NCBI RefSeq assembly: GCF_001456025.1
Contig: NZ_LMTZ01000109.1
Span: 1 to 64,000, forward strand
DNA from: Mastigocoleus testarum BC008
GTDB taxonomy: Bacteria > Cyanobacteriota > Cyanobacteriia > Cyanobacteriales > Nostocaceae
Direction: 5' to 3'
Length of the DNA stretch: 64,000 bases
Shown here: in pieces, positions 55,054 through 64,000 of the stretch
Layout: each line of letters opens with the position of its first letter
Position numbering within the stretch: the stretch's first letter is position 1
Program-made: the position numbers and the translations under genes
Notes under the pieces: model-generated
Databases searched by the model: none
What the model was told of the DNA's origin: nothing
The model's input: only the letters and a program-made list of their open reading frames with translations

Positions 55054-55428
55054 TAACTGGAGAATCTAGATCTTTAGTTAAATTACTTCATCGATAATTA
55101 AGATTTATTGGGAAAATTCCGATTTTGCTTGCCTTCCATTTTTGTAAAAATGCACTTTAGCACAAAAATAATTTTTTGATTACCAAAGTGGATATTTGAG
55201 TAAATTCTTCCCATTGTCTTGAGATAAACTTAGCACGTTAATTCATTTAATTGGGTAAATTTGCATCGCATTTTTGTTATATTTTGTTAGCTCATAATTT
55301 TTTTGGCTACCATTTTCTCTCCGAGCAAAGTTGCTACTGGAATTTAAATCCTAATCCGTACTGCAACTATACATGCAAGACAAGATAATACAGGTGCGAT
55401 ACAGGTTGCTTACTTACCGCAAATGTTT

Positions 55429-55459
55429 AAGACGTTCCCTAGAAGCCGGAACGTTTTTT
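55429..55459 (+). terminator. Strong intrinsic terminator of an unassigned transcript
   Basis: ACGTTCC (55432-55438) pairs with GGAACGT (55448-55454), extended by three more pairs outward, with a nine-base loop and six Ts. The nearest upstream plus-strand gene, ycf23, ends almost 800 bases away, so the hairpin may end a small RNA. Confidence 0.7.
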
Positions 55460-55847
55460 AGTGTTTTTCTGTATCTGCTTAATTTTCGATTGCATCACTG
55501 AGTATATTTTATGCACACACAAAAATATTTACCATCATTACACGTTGGCGCAGCACCACTGAGCATTTTATTTACAAAGTGTTAGCGCCTAGCGACGGGG
55601 TACTTTAGGTCTTGCGCATTCTACAGGACATATGCGTCAGTACTAAATAGAAAGAAGAATTATTTTCTAAATAATAAATCATCAATATTCAATAATTTCA
55701 TTGCAAATTGCATCTGCACCATTGGAGAAGTTTGAGTTAATCGCCGGACACAATAGTATTTATGTACTATAATAAATTTAGAGATCCATAATACTGGATT
55801 AATTTCAGGATCAAAAGGTTAAGATAAGGGTTAAGGGTTTATATCTT

Positions 55848-56111
55848 ATGGTTAAGCATTACATTCTCAGCCTCAGTCCTACAGCTAAGCACGAATGGGA
55901 CAAATGTGTTTTACGGGATGTTTTGAGTGCGAAACGCCCAGAAATGGCGAAATTAATTGCTGAAGCAGTTAATGCTCGATCAGGTAACTATTTGATTAGT
56001 GTCAATATTGAAGTAAAAGTATTAGAGAAAGCTGAAGCACCTCAACCCGAACAGTTGGCGCTTAATATCACTGAAGTGAGCGAACAACCTCAATTACAAG
56101 AAGCTGCTTGA
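55848..56111 (+). CDS. Small conserved hypothetical protein
   Basis: An 87-residue protein. It opens VKHYILSLSPTAKHEWDKCV, then KRPEMAKLIAEAVNARSGNY, and has a Glu/Gln/Pro-rich tail. The function is not known. No membrane segment. A GGTTAAG-type repeat precedes the ATG. It ends before a strong bidirectional hairpin. Confidence 0.55.
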   Translation: MVKHYILSLSPTAKHEWDKCVLRDVLSAKRPEMAKLIAEAVNARSGNYLISVNIEVKVLEKAEAPQPEQLALNITEVSEQPQLQEAA

Positions 56112-56119
56112 TTTAAAAA

Positions 56120-56165
56120 GGGATTTATCCAAGACGCGATACTCCAATAGAGTATGATAAATCCC
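56120..56165. terminator. Bidirectional terminator between convergent genes
   Basis: GGGATTTATC (56120-56129) and GATAAATCCC (56156-56165) form ten pairs; within, ATACTC and GAGTAT add six. A run of five As precedes the stem. It separates the convergent 87-residue-protein and glycosyltransferase genes. Confidence 0.7.
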
Positions 56166-56238
56166 TAGCCCCGGTTCTGAGTCCCAACTCATGACTCCTG
56201 AATTTTATTACTCATCTTTTATCTTGAATAGTTTTGAT

Positions 56239-57384
56239 TTATAAACCCATCGTAGACTCTATATGTTGGGTTATTTGCTGATTAATATTTACGACGTTAA
56301 AACGTTCAGCTGCATTCTGTCGAGCGGTTTTAGCAATATTTGTAATTTCTTCTGGGTTGTTCAGACACTTATCAATAATTTGTGTAAGTTCTTGAGTATT
56401 TTCTGGCGTTGTTAAAAAACCATTTACTTCATGATCTATTAATTCCATAGCACCACCAGCTTTTGCAGCAACGATAGGTTTTTGACACAACATCGCTTCA
56501 ACAATCACTCTACCAAATGGTTCGGGAGAGGTAGAAGTATGAGAAACTAGGTCACAAGCAGTCATAAGTTGGGGAATATCATCACGAAATCCTAAAAATT
56601 TGACTCGATTTTCCAATCCCAAATTCCTAACTTGTTTGTGTAATTGGCTAACATATTCTTGTTCGCCAAATAATGCATCGCCAACCAAGATCGCGATAAC
56701 ATTCTTGGGAGATTTTGCAATCGCTTCAATTAATATATGTTGTCCTTTCCAAGGGGCTAGACGGCTAAAATGTCCGACGACAAATTTCCCGTCTAATTCT
56801 AGTTCTTGTTTAATATCATTAACTTGAGATTCCTTGACCTTGTATTTAGCAGGCTCAAATCCGTTGTAGACTATTTTCACGATTTCCGATTTTCCGCCTG
56901 CAGTAATAAAAGCATCTTTGCTGGCTTGAGAATTTGCAATTACTAAGGAAGCGAATTTATTCGCTAAAGCGATCGCAATCCGGCGATTAGTCTGACTAAA
57001 ATGTTCTGGGGACAGAATATCATGTAAGTGATAGACCAAAGGACGGTTACTGAAAAAGCTTGCCAAAGCTCCGATCGCTAGAGCTTTTTGAGTATTAGCA
57101 TAAATCAGGTCATATTCTCGGGCTATTTTAGCCACTGTTAAAATCAAGGGTAAAATTTGACCTAGACTGCGTAGCCCTTGAAGAAGAGAGCTTTCTTTAC
57201 GAACTTCAATTTCTTTGCGATTTAGAACTTTGACAGGAATTTGGTTTTCTTCAAGTAACGTTTTAAAAGAACCATCGGCAAATAAACCAACTAAACAATC
57301 TTGACGATAAGGTTTGGCTATATCAATTAGACACAACTCAGCGCCACCTGGTTTACCACTTTGATCTAAAAAAAGAATTTTCAT
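56239..57384 (-). CDS. Glycosyltransferase family 4 protein
   Basis: The ATG at 57384 gives 381 residues starting MKILFLDQSGKPGGAELCLI, a normal GT4 N-terminus; a longer frame to 57456 is rejected. The C-terminal domain has VGHFSRLAPWKGQHILIEA, VKFLGFRDDIPQLM and PFGRVIVEAMLCQKPIVAAK (the E-x7-E region). It transfers a sugar from a nucleotide donor, likely to a surface glycan. It lies with two other glycosyltransferases on this strand (57637 and 59236), suggesting a polysaccharide cluster, although the gaps are long for one operon. Confidence 0.92.
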   Translation of the reverse strand: MKILFLDQSGKPGGAELCLIDIAKPYRQDCLVGLFADGSFKTLLEENQIPVKVLNRKEIEVRKESSLLQGLRSLGQILPLILTVAKIAREYDLIYANTQKALAIGALASFFSNRPLVYHLHDILSPEHFSQTNRRIAIALANKFASLVIANSQASKDAFITAGGKSEIVKIVYNGFEPAKYKVKESQVNDIKQELELDGKFVVGHFSRLAPWKGQHILIEAIAKSPKNVIAILVGDALFGEQEYVSQLHKQVRNLGLENRVKFLGFRDDIPQLMTACDLVSHTSTSPEPFGRVIVEAMLCQKPIVAAKAGGAMELIDHEVNGFLTTPENTQELTQIIDKCLNNPEEITNIAKTARQNAAERFNVVNINQQITQHIESTMGL

Positions 57385-57636
57385 TTGTGATTGGCAATGG
57401 GTAAATGGGGGTAGGGTAATGGGATGATAACAAAAAACATCCTTACTTACCCTCATCTTCTATCTTCCTTTTTCGGTTGCTTCCCCCTTCTCTCCCATCT
57501 CCCTGGTTTCAGCAAGCCCTAATTATTTTGGAAATTATTTTGGAAGTCGTTAGTTTGGATGTATATATTGAAGCTTTTGGAAATAAGAGAAAAATATGAT
57601 TCTCTCAATAATTTTGTGCTGTAGGATATATGACAT

Positions 57637-58503
57637 TCAAATTGGTAGATATTTGTGTTGCATACAACCCTGTAGCTGACCAGCACGCCAACATAACTCC
57701 ATTAAAAGTTTGACCAAACTAGCTTTATCGCGAACTCTCGCTATAAACCATATAGGAGACATGATTGCTGTCTTAATCAGGGTAGTCCAACATATGAGTT
57801 GTGGCATTCCCATTTTTCGATGCTTTTTGTAAAGTAAGGCTTCATGACAGCCGCTTTGCCACGCACGGCGACATATATCTGATATGGTTTTACGGAATCT
57901 AAAATGAACTAATGCTTCTTCTATCTCATGAATTTTGGCTCCTGCTTCTTGTAATCTCCAGCCATAATCCACGTCTTGAAGTTTTAACAGTTTTTCATCA
58001 AAACCACCAATCGCTTCATGAAGCTTCCTTCTAACACCGAAGTTATTACCACTTACTAGCGGTAAATATGGATGATCGAAAAACACACCATTACTTTCTT
58101 CGCAACCATAGGCTTTAACTAGCCAAGATTCGTTGAGTTTGCAGTGTTCATTTCTACCACCGACATAATCATATTTTGCTAGCCCTTCGCCTATAGCTGC
58201 AACCCAACCAGGAGCAACTACATCATCAGCATCACAAAATGCTAGAGCCTCACTTTGAGCACTTTTTGCCCCAATATTACGAGCATATGCAGCTCCAGAT
58301 TTTAGAGATGCATCGACAATGCGAAGATGGGGAATTTTTTGTTGGTACTCCTGGACTATAGTCAGAGTGTCGTCTGTGGAGCCATTATCTGCAATGATTA
58401 CTTCCCAAGGTTGAGACCATTTCTGCTTTGCTAAGGCATCTAATTGCATGCCGATGGTGTTACCTGCATTGAAGCAAGGTATGACTACGCTCAGCTTCAT
58501 CAC
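57637..58503 (-). CDS. Glycosyltransferase family 2 protein
   Basis: A 288-residue GT-A enzyme. It has LSVVIPCFNAGNTI, then IIADNGSTDDTL and FCDADDVVAPGW, whose DAD motif binds metal and nucleotide sugar, and a later acidic segment near KLQDVDYGWRLQEAG. The C-terminal 60 residues are basic and include a hydrophobic helix that may bind the membrane. It probably adds a sugar to a lipid-linked or surface glycan. Two Met codons lie at the start; either is possible. Confidence 0.9.
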   Translation of the reverse strand: MMKLSVVIPCFNAGNTIGMQLDALAKQKWSQPWEVIIADNGSTDDTLTIVQEYQQKIPHLRIVDASLKSGAAYARNIGAKSAQSEALAFCDADDVVAPGWVAAIGEGLAKYDYVGGRNEHCKLNESWLVKAYGCEESNGVFFDHPYLPLVSGNNFGVRRKLHEAIGGFDEKLLKLQDVDYGWRLQEAGAKIHEIEEALVHFRFRKTISDICRRAWQSGCHEALLYKKHRKMGMPQLICWTTLIKTAIMSPIWFIARVRDKASLVKLLMELCWRAGQLQGCMQHKYLPI

Positions 58504-59235
58504 TATTTAGACTCATATTTACGTGATTCAAACGTTATTTATGTTAACGTAAAATTATAAATCTATCTATCGCTTGAGTGATATATACTACGCCGCTTTG
58601 ACTATTATTTACAGACTAGAATAAATTATTGCTAAATCTTTATTAATTCGATACAAAATAATTTGTAGGTTATAGTTACAAGCCAATCTTTTTAATTTTC
58701 ATATACTCACTCGCTATTAGTATTCGAATATAACCGGTATCAGTAACAATTAGGTTTTATCAGTCATCAGAAAAGTGCGTAGATAATTTATAGCGTTAGT
58801 ATGTGTAAAATTAATTTCTATTGATTGTCTGTGACAAATATATCCGTTGTTCGATGCAATTTAAAATATCAACTTTAATCCTTATTATTGAGCAGAGCAG
58901 AAAATTATAAATATTATTTAAAAATGTTAATCTTCGTAAAAAAGCGTTTTCAATCAGTTTAGAGTCAAGGTTGGCAATTACTCTATGGGTTATGCTGTAG
59001 TGATAGATAATTAAAATTAATTATTTATATACGACAACAACACAATTTTATCGGTTGGTAGTTAATATTAGTCTATATCGCTTATTAATTCCTTTATTCC
59101 AAATAATAGTATCACTCTAAAATCAATTAAAAATCGCAATTAAATCTCCTTTAAGCTGATTTTTTGAATTTTAAATAAATTTAATAAGTATTCAGAAGTA
59201 ATTTATTTTTTTATATTTTAAAATTAAATAATCTA
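58504..59235. other. AT-rich spacer, nothing recognised
   Basis: About 730 bases between same-strand glycosyltransferase genes. Very AT-rich, with no protein-like frame, hairpin or repeat that I can assign. Confidence 0.45.
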
Positions 59236-60408
59236 CTAAGGACTTAAAAGAACACCTCTAACTTCATTTGCAATTTTATTCCAATTAAAATTTGCAGAGG
59301 CATATTGACGGCAATCTTCTTTTGATGGAATGGATACTTTAGCTAGTAAAGCTTGTTCCAATTTCTTTGCAATTGAATTAGCGCTAATTGAAGAAGTAAT
59401 GAGTTGGGGAGAAAATGGTGTTAAGATTTCTGGCATTCCACCCACAGGAGTGCAAATCACAGGGGTTCCACAAGCCAAAGATTCAACTATTGCTAAACCA
59501 AACCCTTCGAAGGATTGAGAAGGCATAATACTAAAATCAGCAGCCTGATAAGCAATGGGTAGTTGTTCATCGGGCAAAAATCCTAAAAATTTAACTCGAT
59601 CTTCAAGTTCTAGGTCTTTAACTTGCTGTTTAAGTTCCGCTTCAAGGGGACCCCGTCCGGCGATCGCTAACCATACATCAGGTATTTTTGTTCTAATTGT
59701 AGCGAAAGCTGTTAAAAGTTTATCTATTCCTACTCGATGTACTAAACGACGAGAAGTGAAGATGATTTGTCGATCTTGAGGCCAGTTTAGTTGAAGACGT
59801 GCTTCCTGTAAGGAAAAATTTGCTTTAAAGTTATTTATGTCAACCCCACCAGGAATAATATTAATTTTCTCCCAAGGAATTTGGTATTCCTGATGGAGTA
59901 CGTTACCAAATGCTTTGCTGAGGACTATGAAGCGATCGCAGCTATGATAAGTTTTTCTCTCTATCAGCCAATATTTCAAAAAGTTACTGATTTTGCGATG
60001 CATCACCTCCTGTTTACTTTCCGAAGCCCAAGGTCCATGAAAGTTAAAAGTAATTGGTACTTCCTTTGGAAAAATATCCAGTAACGGAAAACTGTAGAGA
60101 GCAAAATGCAGATTGATTGCATCTGGTTTAGCATTTCTTGTTTGACGAAAATTTTGACGGATAGACCAAAGTCTTTGCCAAATGGGAGAATCAGGTGATG
60201 CTAAATTATTCAATTTAATGGGGAAATCCTCTGTTGCTTCAGGTATTCCAACTCCGCATAATTCCACGTTGTCTTGCTTAGTAGCCCAACAGCGAGTTAA
60301 TTCATAAACATACCGTTCCAACCCACCTGGTGCTGTTGGGAACCAACCAGTTCCCAAGCAAAGTATTGAAGCTGCTCTTGGAAGATTGTCTTGCCGTTCG
60401 TTTTCCAC
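59236..60408 (-). CDS. Glycosyltransferase family 4 protein
   Basis: A 390-residue GT-B enzyme. It opens with LCLGTGWFPTAPGGLERYVY, the acceptor-side Gly-rich loop, and has IIFTSRRLVHRVGIDKLLTA, VKFLGFLPDEQLPIAYQA and EGFGLAIVESLACGTPVICT (E-x7-E). Likely acts in the same glycan pathway as the neighbouring enzymes. It is followed upstream by a 1.3-kb non-coding stretch. Confidence 0.93.
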   Translation of the reverse strand: MENERQDNLPRAASILCLGTGWFPTAPGGLERYVYELTRCWATKQDNVELCGVGIPEATEDFPIKLNNLASPDSPIWQRLWSIRQNFRQTRNAKPDAINLHFALYSFPLLDIFPKEVPITFNFHGPWASESKQEVMHRKISNFLKYWLIERKTYHSCDRFIVLSKAFGNVLHQEYQIPWEKINIIPGGVDINNFKANFSLQEARLQLNWPQDRQIIFTSRRLVHRVGIDKLLTAFATIRTKIPDVWLAIAGRGPLEAELKQQVKDLELEDRVKFLGFLPDEQLPIAYQAADFSIMPSQSFEGFGLAIVESLACGTPVICTPVGGMPEILTPFSPQLITSSISANSIAKKLEQALLAKVSIPSKEDCRQYASANFNWNKIANEVRGVLLSP

Positions 60409-61708
60409 TAATACTATTCTCCTATTTTGTCAGTACTATTTTACTGATGTATTAATATATATATTGAGTAGATTATATTTATAAAATTGCTAGAACTGGC
60501 TGGGCAAAGCCAATTAATTTTTTTAAAACTGAAATTATCTAATTTACAACTTTTAAAATTATTTTTATTTCAATTGCGCGTATTATTCTCATATTGTTTC
60601 TAATTTAACTAGGAAATAGACTAAGCAAGTACATAAATTATTGAATATTTTTGCTGAATAAAGTAAATAATAAGAATTGAGGCAATAGTTAAATACTGAT
60701 TGTAAACTAGCGACTAAGCTAAAAAATCATACATACTGAAAAAATTAGTCGTATTGATTATGTTAACAATAAACATCGTAAATAAAAAATATCTCTTTCA
60801 AAGCGAAAATTGAAAAATAGAGTTACTTTACCTGTAGAACTTATATAAATATCTATAACTTAATTTGCTGATTTTATTGAATTAAATTGCTGTGGATAAT
60901 GTAAATTCAACCATAAAAATTAGAGAAGTAAATACTTCTAGTTTATATATTCCTATACATAACCTCACGCCTTCTACTAGTTAACATCTAACTGCTAGCA
61001 TAAGACATTAAATATTTAAAATTTGGGGATATATTAAAAATTACATGTAAATTATATAAAATTTTAATAAAAAAAACTTACAACCAAATTAAAATAAAAA
61101 AAGTATTTTTAATTATTTTCATTTGATTCAGGTTATATATGTAGGTCTATAACCTTGCGACACCATCGTTTTTATAGTAAAAACAATAGACAAAACTCAA
61201 AACCACCAATATTACTAAATGACTTAACACCTAATAAGTATTTGGGGTACGAATTTGATTGATGAAACAATTTCTACTGCTAAATATATAATTTCAGGAA
61301 AATTTTCGTTCAAATGCATCATATGTAACAGATATCCAGGTATATTTGCTGTAGAGAAAAATTTGAGCATGTAATACTTAGAAAAGTATTGGTTCAAGTT
61401 AAGCCCATTTTAAAAATTAAGAATGTAGTTTATTATCTTTTGAAAGTAGCGAATGAAAGTAGCGAAGTCACAGAATGAAAATCATCTACGAAAAATTGAG
61501 GCTGAATAAATCTTTCCAAGAGAATTGTGAATTTACCTACAGCAAATCACTCACATCCCAGTTTTATTAACTAGTTTTTTATGAATTCTGCTATTTAATA
61601 TATTCACTCAGCATTTAATCGTCCTGGCAGAATTATGCAGCATCGAAAACAGTTAAAATATCGTACACATAAATTTGAGAATTAACACCGCTTGAACAAG
61701 CGATACCC
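60409..61708. other. 1.3-kb AT-rich divergent spacer
   Basis: No gene, tRNA or convincing hairpin. It is one of the most AT-rich parts of the window. It holds the promoters of the glycosyltransferase and permease genes. Confidence 0.45.
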
Positions 61709-62761
61709 ATGAATCAACTAAGCAATGGTTTCACTCTATTTCTTAGTCTACTAGTAGAGGCAATCCCATTTTTATTACTGGGAGTGTTACTTTCTAGTTT
61801 GCTGCTTTTTTTTGTAGATGAGCGCAAACTAGCAGAAAAATTGCCTAAAAATCCATTACTTGGTGCTTTCGTAGGCTCTTTAGTAGGCTTTCTGTTCCCA
61901 GTATGTGAGTGTGGTAACGTACCTGTTGCTCGCCGCTTAATAATGCAGGGAGCTCCTACACCAGTAGCAATTGGCTTTTTGCTTGCAGCACCAACTATCA
62001 ACCCAATTGTTATTTGGGCTACTTGGACAGCATTTCGCGATCAGCCAGAAATAGTAGTATTAAGGGTTATACTTTCACTATTAATTGCCACAATAATTGG
62101 TTTCGTATTTAGTTTTCAAAAGGATTTAAAACCTATTGTTCAGCCTGCTTTAGCACGTTATTTGAAGTATAATCCACCGCAGCAATTTGCAAGGAAAGAT
62201 ACTTCAAAGGAAACTTCGGAAAAACAACAAGGTGTGACTTCTACTTTGTTACAACCAGGTACTTACATTCTTGGCGGTAAATCTGGAGGTACTATACCAA
62301 TGGATTCTGTTAATGTTGGTGTTAATGTAGCACAAAGTCCTAAAGCGATCCGAGCGCAAAAATGGCAGCAAGTAATAGATAATACAATTCAGGAATTTCG
62401 AGAGTTGGGAGCAGTACTGATTTTGGGAAGTGCAATTGCTGCAGCGATTCAAGTGCTAGCACCCCGGTCGTTAATTTTAAGTTTGGGTAGCGGCCCAATT
62501 ACTTCCATTGTAACGATGCTAATATTAGCAACAGTAGTATCAATTTGTTCTACAGTAGATTCATTTTTTGCATTGTCATTTGCCTCTACGTTTACTACCG
62601 GTTCTTTGTTAGCATTTCTAGTGTTTGGTCCCATGATTGACCTTAAAGGTATAGGTTTAATGCTTTCTATATTTAAGCCTCGAGCAGTATTTTACCTATT
62701 TGCTTTAGCTGCGCAACTAACATTTTTGTTTACTCTCTACATTAACTTACACTTACTGTGA
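61709..62761 (+). CDS. UPF0718/ArsP-type permease
   Basis: A 350-residue integral membrane protein with about eight hydrophobic segments in two halves. The conserved FPVCECGNVPVARRL motif with GAPTPVAIGFLLAAPTINPI lies in the first half and IVTMLILATVVSICSTVDSF in the second. This is the DUF318/UPF0718 family, of which YcgR of Bacillus and ArsP are members. It may move a metal or small solute; substrate unknown. The next gene encodes the usual partner (TIGR03943). Confidence 0.88.
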   Translation: MNQLSNGFTLFLSLLVEAIPFLLLGVLLSSLLLFFVDERKLAEKLPKNPLLGAFVGSLVGFLFPVCECGNVPVARRLIMQGAPTPVAIGFLLAAPTINPIVIWATWTAFRDQPEIVVLRVILSLLIATIIGFVFSFQKDLKPIVQPALARYLKYNPPQQFARKDTSKETSEKQQGVTSTLLQPGTYILGGKSGGTIPMDSVNVGVNVAQSPKAIRAQKWQQVIDNTIQEFRELGAVLILGSAIAAAIQVLAPRSLILSLGSGPITSIVTMLILATVVSICSTVDSFFALSFASTFTTGSLLAFLVFGPMIDLKGIGLMLSIFKPRAVFYLFALAAQLTFLFTLYINLHLL

Positions 62762-63113
62762 GAATACGATGAAAAATGATTTGTGACTGCTTCGTAGATA
62801 AATTTATTTCCAGAATTTTATATGCTTAAAATTTTACTTGATAGACTAAAAATATTCTTTATTATGCTCTCTTTGAACTGAATTAATAGTAATTATTTGA
62901 AATTTTTGTTGGATAACTATTCAAAGTCGACCGATACTTTCTTGACTGTTGATGTATGGGTAAAAATATATGGGTAAAGTTTTAGAATTTACTGTCAATT
63001 TTTTATATAGATATATGTTCTATGCTTTATCATAAACCCTAACTTTTAAGCTTTAGGTTCTGAGTAATATTTTCTCACTTAATTCTCCGCGAAATTATTA
63101 ATGATAATTATCC
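62762..63113. other. Spacer between permease and partner
   Basis: About 350 AT-rich bases. It is long for a simple operon and contains the GATAATTATC palindrome next to the second start codon, so the partner may have its own promoter. Confidence 0.5.
63103..63112. promoter_or_regulatory. Fur/Zur-like palindrome at the TIGR03943 start
   Basis: GATAATTATC is a perfect palindrome ending one base before the ATG, preceded by TTAATGA. The TGATAAT half-site is typical of Fur-family operators. It replaces the expected ribosome site, so binding would block expression. It is also AT-rich, so chance is possible. Confidence 0.35.
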
Positions 63114-63899
63114 ATGAAAGGAATCAACATTCGCAAATTTAAGATATTAAAATTTTTAAATCGCTTAAATCCCTGGGTAGACGTTATGGCAATCCTAGCC
63201 TGGGGAATTGTAATGTTACACTATCGTTTTAGCGGTAAGTTATATTTACTAATTCATCCTAATTATTTTGAATTGGTTACTGGGAGTGGCATAATTTTAA
63301 CTATCATTGGCATAATTCGATTTCTTGAGGTCAAAAATTCGAAGCTAACCGATCCTCCTCCTAATACTGAACATGTAACTTTGTTCCCTCCCGGTTTGGG
63401 TAGCAGATTATTATTGTTTACAGCAATCCTAGGTTTAGTAGTGACACCCCGCGTTTTTGCTAGCGATAAGGCTTTAAAAACTGATACTGCGGATTTACTA
63501 TCAAGTACGCGGGTTCAACCCCAAGAGTTTCGCCGTACTACAGTTAATTCAGAGGATAGAACGCTTGTAGACTGGGTACGTACTCTCAAAGTTTATCCAG
63601 AACCAGATAAATATTCTGGACAAAAAGCTAGGGTAAAAGGTTTTGTTATGCACTCAGAGGATATTGGAGAAGAATATTTCTTTTTAGCAAGATTTGTACT
63701 TACTTGTTGTGCTGCTGACGCTTATCCTATTGGGTTACCAGTGAAACTGGAAGGAAATCGTCAAAAATATCCCCTCGATACTTGGGTGGAAGTAGAAGGA
63801 GAAATGATTACACAAAAAATTGCAGGTAAACGTCAACTTACTATTGCAGCTAAATCAGTTAAGAAAATAGAACGACCGAAAAACCCCTATAGTTACTAA
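63114..63899 (+). CDS. TIGR03943 family membrane protein, partner of the permease
   Basis: The 261-residue protein has an N-terminal membrane part (about 20-36, 45-62 and 98-118) and a soluble C-terminal domain with an OB-like pattern: VKGFVMHSEDIGEEYFFLAR, then TCCAADAYPIGL and TWVEVEGEM. This matches TIGR03943/UPF0703 (YcgQ type), normally encoded beside UPF0718 permeases. The conserved CC pair may bind a metal. It probably works with the upstream permease in the membrane. Confidence 0.87.
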   Translation: MKGINIRKFKILKFLNRLNPWVDVMAILAWGIVMLHYRFSGKLYLLIHPNYFELVTGSGIILTIIGIIRFLEVKNSKLTDPPPNTEHVTLFPPGLGSRLLLFTAILGLVVTPRVFASDKALKTDTADLLSSTRVQPQEFRRTTVNSEDRTLVDWVRTLKVYPEPDKYSGQKARVKGFVMHSEDIGEEYFFLARFVLTCCAADAYPIGLPVKLEGNRQKYPLDTWVEVEGEMITQKIAGKRQLTIAAKSVKKIERPKNPYSY

Positions 63900-64000
63900 A
63901 CCCTATAGTTACTAAAATTTATTTTTATTGATTTAATCTATCATTATCAATAAAAAAATAATCAAAAATAAATAATAAAATAATAATAATTTATACTTAG
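63900..64000. other. AT-rich right edge
   Basis: Only short A/T runs with ATAATAA-type repeats. The CCCTATAGTTACTAAA end of the last gene is repeated once just after its stop (about 63885-63915), a small direct repeat. Confidence 0.5.

Larger units (their letters stand above)
54646..55847. other. 1.2-kb spacer with protein-like scraps and a terminator
   Basis: No intact gene. Two patches read like protein: about 54820-54890 (SIHPITLVRVETRRHHYKFY) and the pair of frames at 54913-55053. A clean intrinsic terminator lies at 55429-55459 without an obvious gene before it, and a GCGCCTAGCGACGGGG repeat scrap is near 55587. Confidence 0.5.

Noticed and set aside
55753..55770. ATAGTA-N6-TACTAT as an NtcA box
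   Set aside because: NtcA sites need GTA-N8-TAC; here the spacing is six.
60409..61708. Search for tRNA or small RNA in the long AT-rich spacer
   Set aside because: No T-loop consensus, acceptor stem or GC hairpin was found.

Overview
The window looks like chromosomal DNA of a filamentous, Nostocales-type cyanobacterium. Several things point that way: low GC, many copies of the HIP1 octamer GCGATCGC (for example near 867, 6354, 20317, 40354, 50421 and 59931), and cyanobacterial or plastid-lineage families (GUN4-like, Tab2-like, Ycf23, DUF2854, cyanobacterial VOC protein, Tll0287-type haem receptor, kinase-WD40). Long AT-rich spacers, heptameric short tandem repeats and small inverted-repeat elements fit the same lineage. 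I saw no tRNA, rRNA, CRISPR array or intact insertion sequence.

Layout. 1-6640: a zinc-ribbon GUN4-like protein, a Tab2-like RNA-binding protein, two same-strand paralogous MFS transporters separated by a spacer carrying a small inverted-repeat element, and an ABC ATPase. 6640-9940: a TetR regulator followed by a hotdog thioesterase, a glutathione-S-transferase relic, an intact GST and a patatin-like protein. Two matching GACC-N4-GGTC palindromes, one before the regulator and one before the thioesterase, suggest one regulated unit. 9940-19000: a DUF4365 protein, acetyl-CoA synthetase, a kinase-WD40 protein, a c-haem HAMP receptor and a second Ser/Thr kinase. 19700-24640: a PhnD-like lipoprotein diverging from an FHA-ABC transporter, then a glycosyltransferase whose 3' end runs into a heptamer array. 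25480-30520: an RTX protein, an effector-associated-domain/pentapeptide-repeat protein and an SDH/ClpP-fold protease.

30840-41700: lysS, unknown proteins, a VOC membrane protein, a sigma-like factor, a TPR protein, a CAP-domain repeat protein and a sensor histidine kinase. 42600-48530 is the most unusual block. It holds a small secreted protein, a perfect GC-rich stem-loop, a second secreted protein, a PapD-like chaperone and an 1136-residue usher-like outer-membrane protein, together a probable divergent chaperone-usher surface-fibre system. 48790-56110: ppk1, a lone receiver, small conserved cyanobacterial proteins and ycf23. 56240-60410: three glycosyltransferases on the minus strand. 61700-63900: a UPF0718-type permease and its TIGR03943 partner, with a Fur/Zur-like palindrome directly before the second start codon.

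Family assignments come from reading motifs by eye; no database search was run. Where the longest open frame began at a weak TTG or GTG, I moved the start to a better supported ATG and say so.
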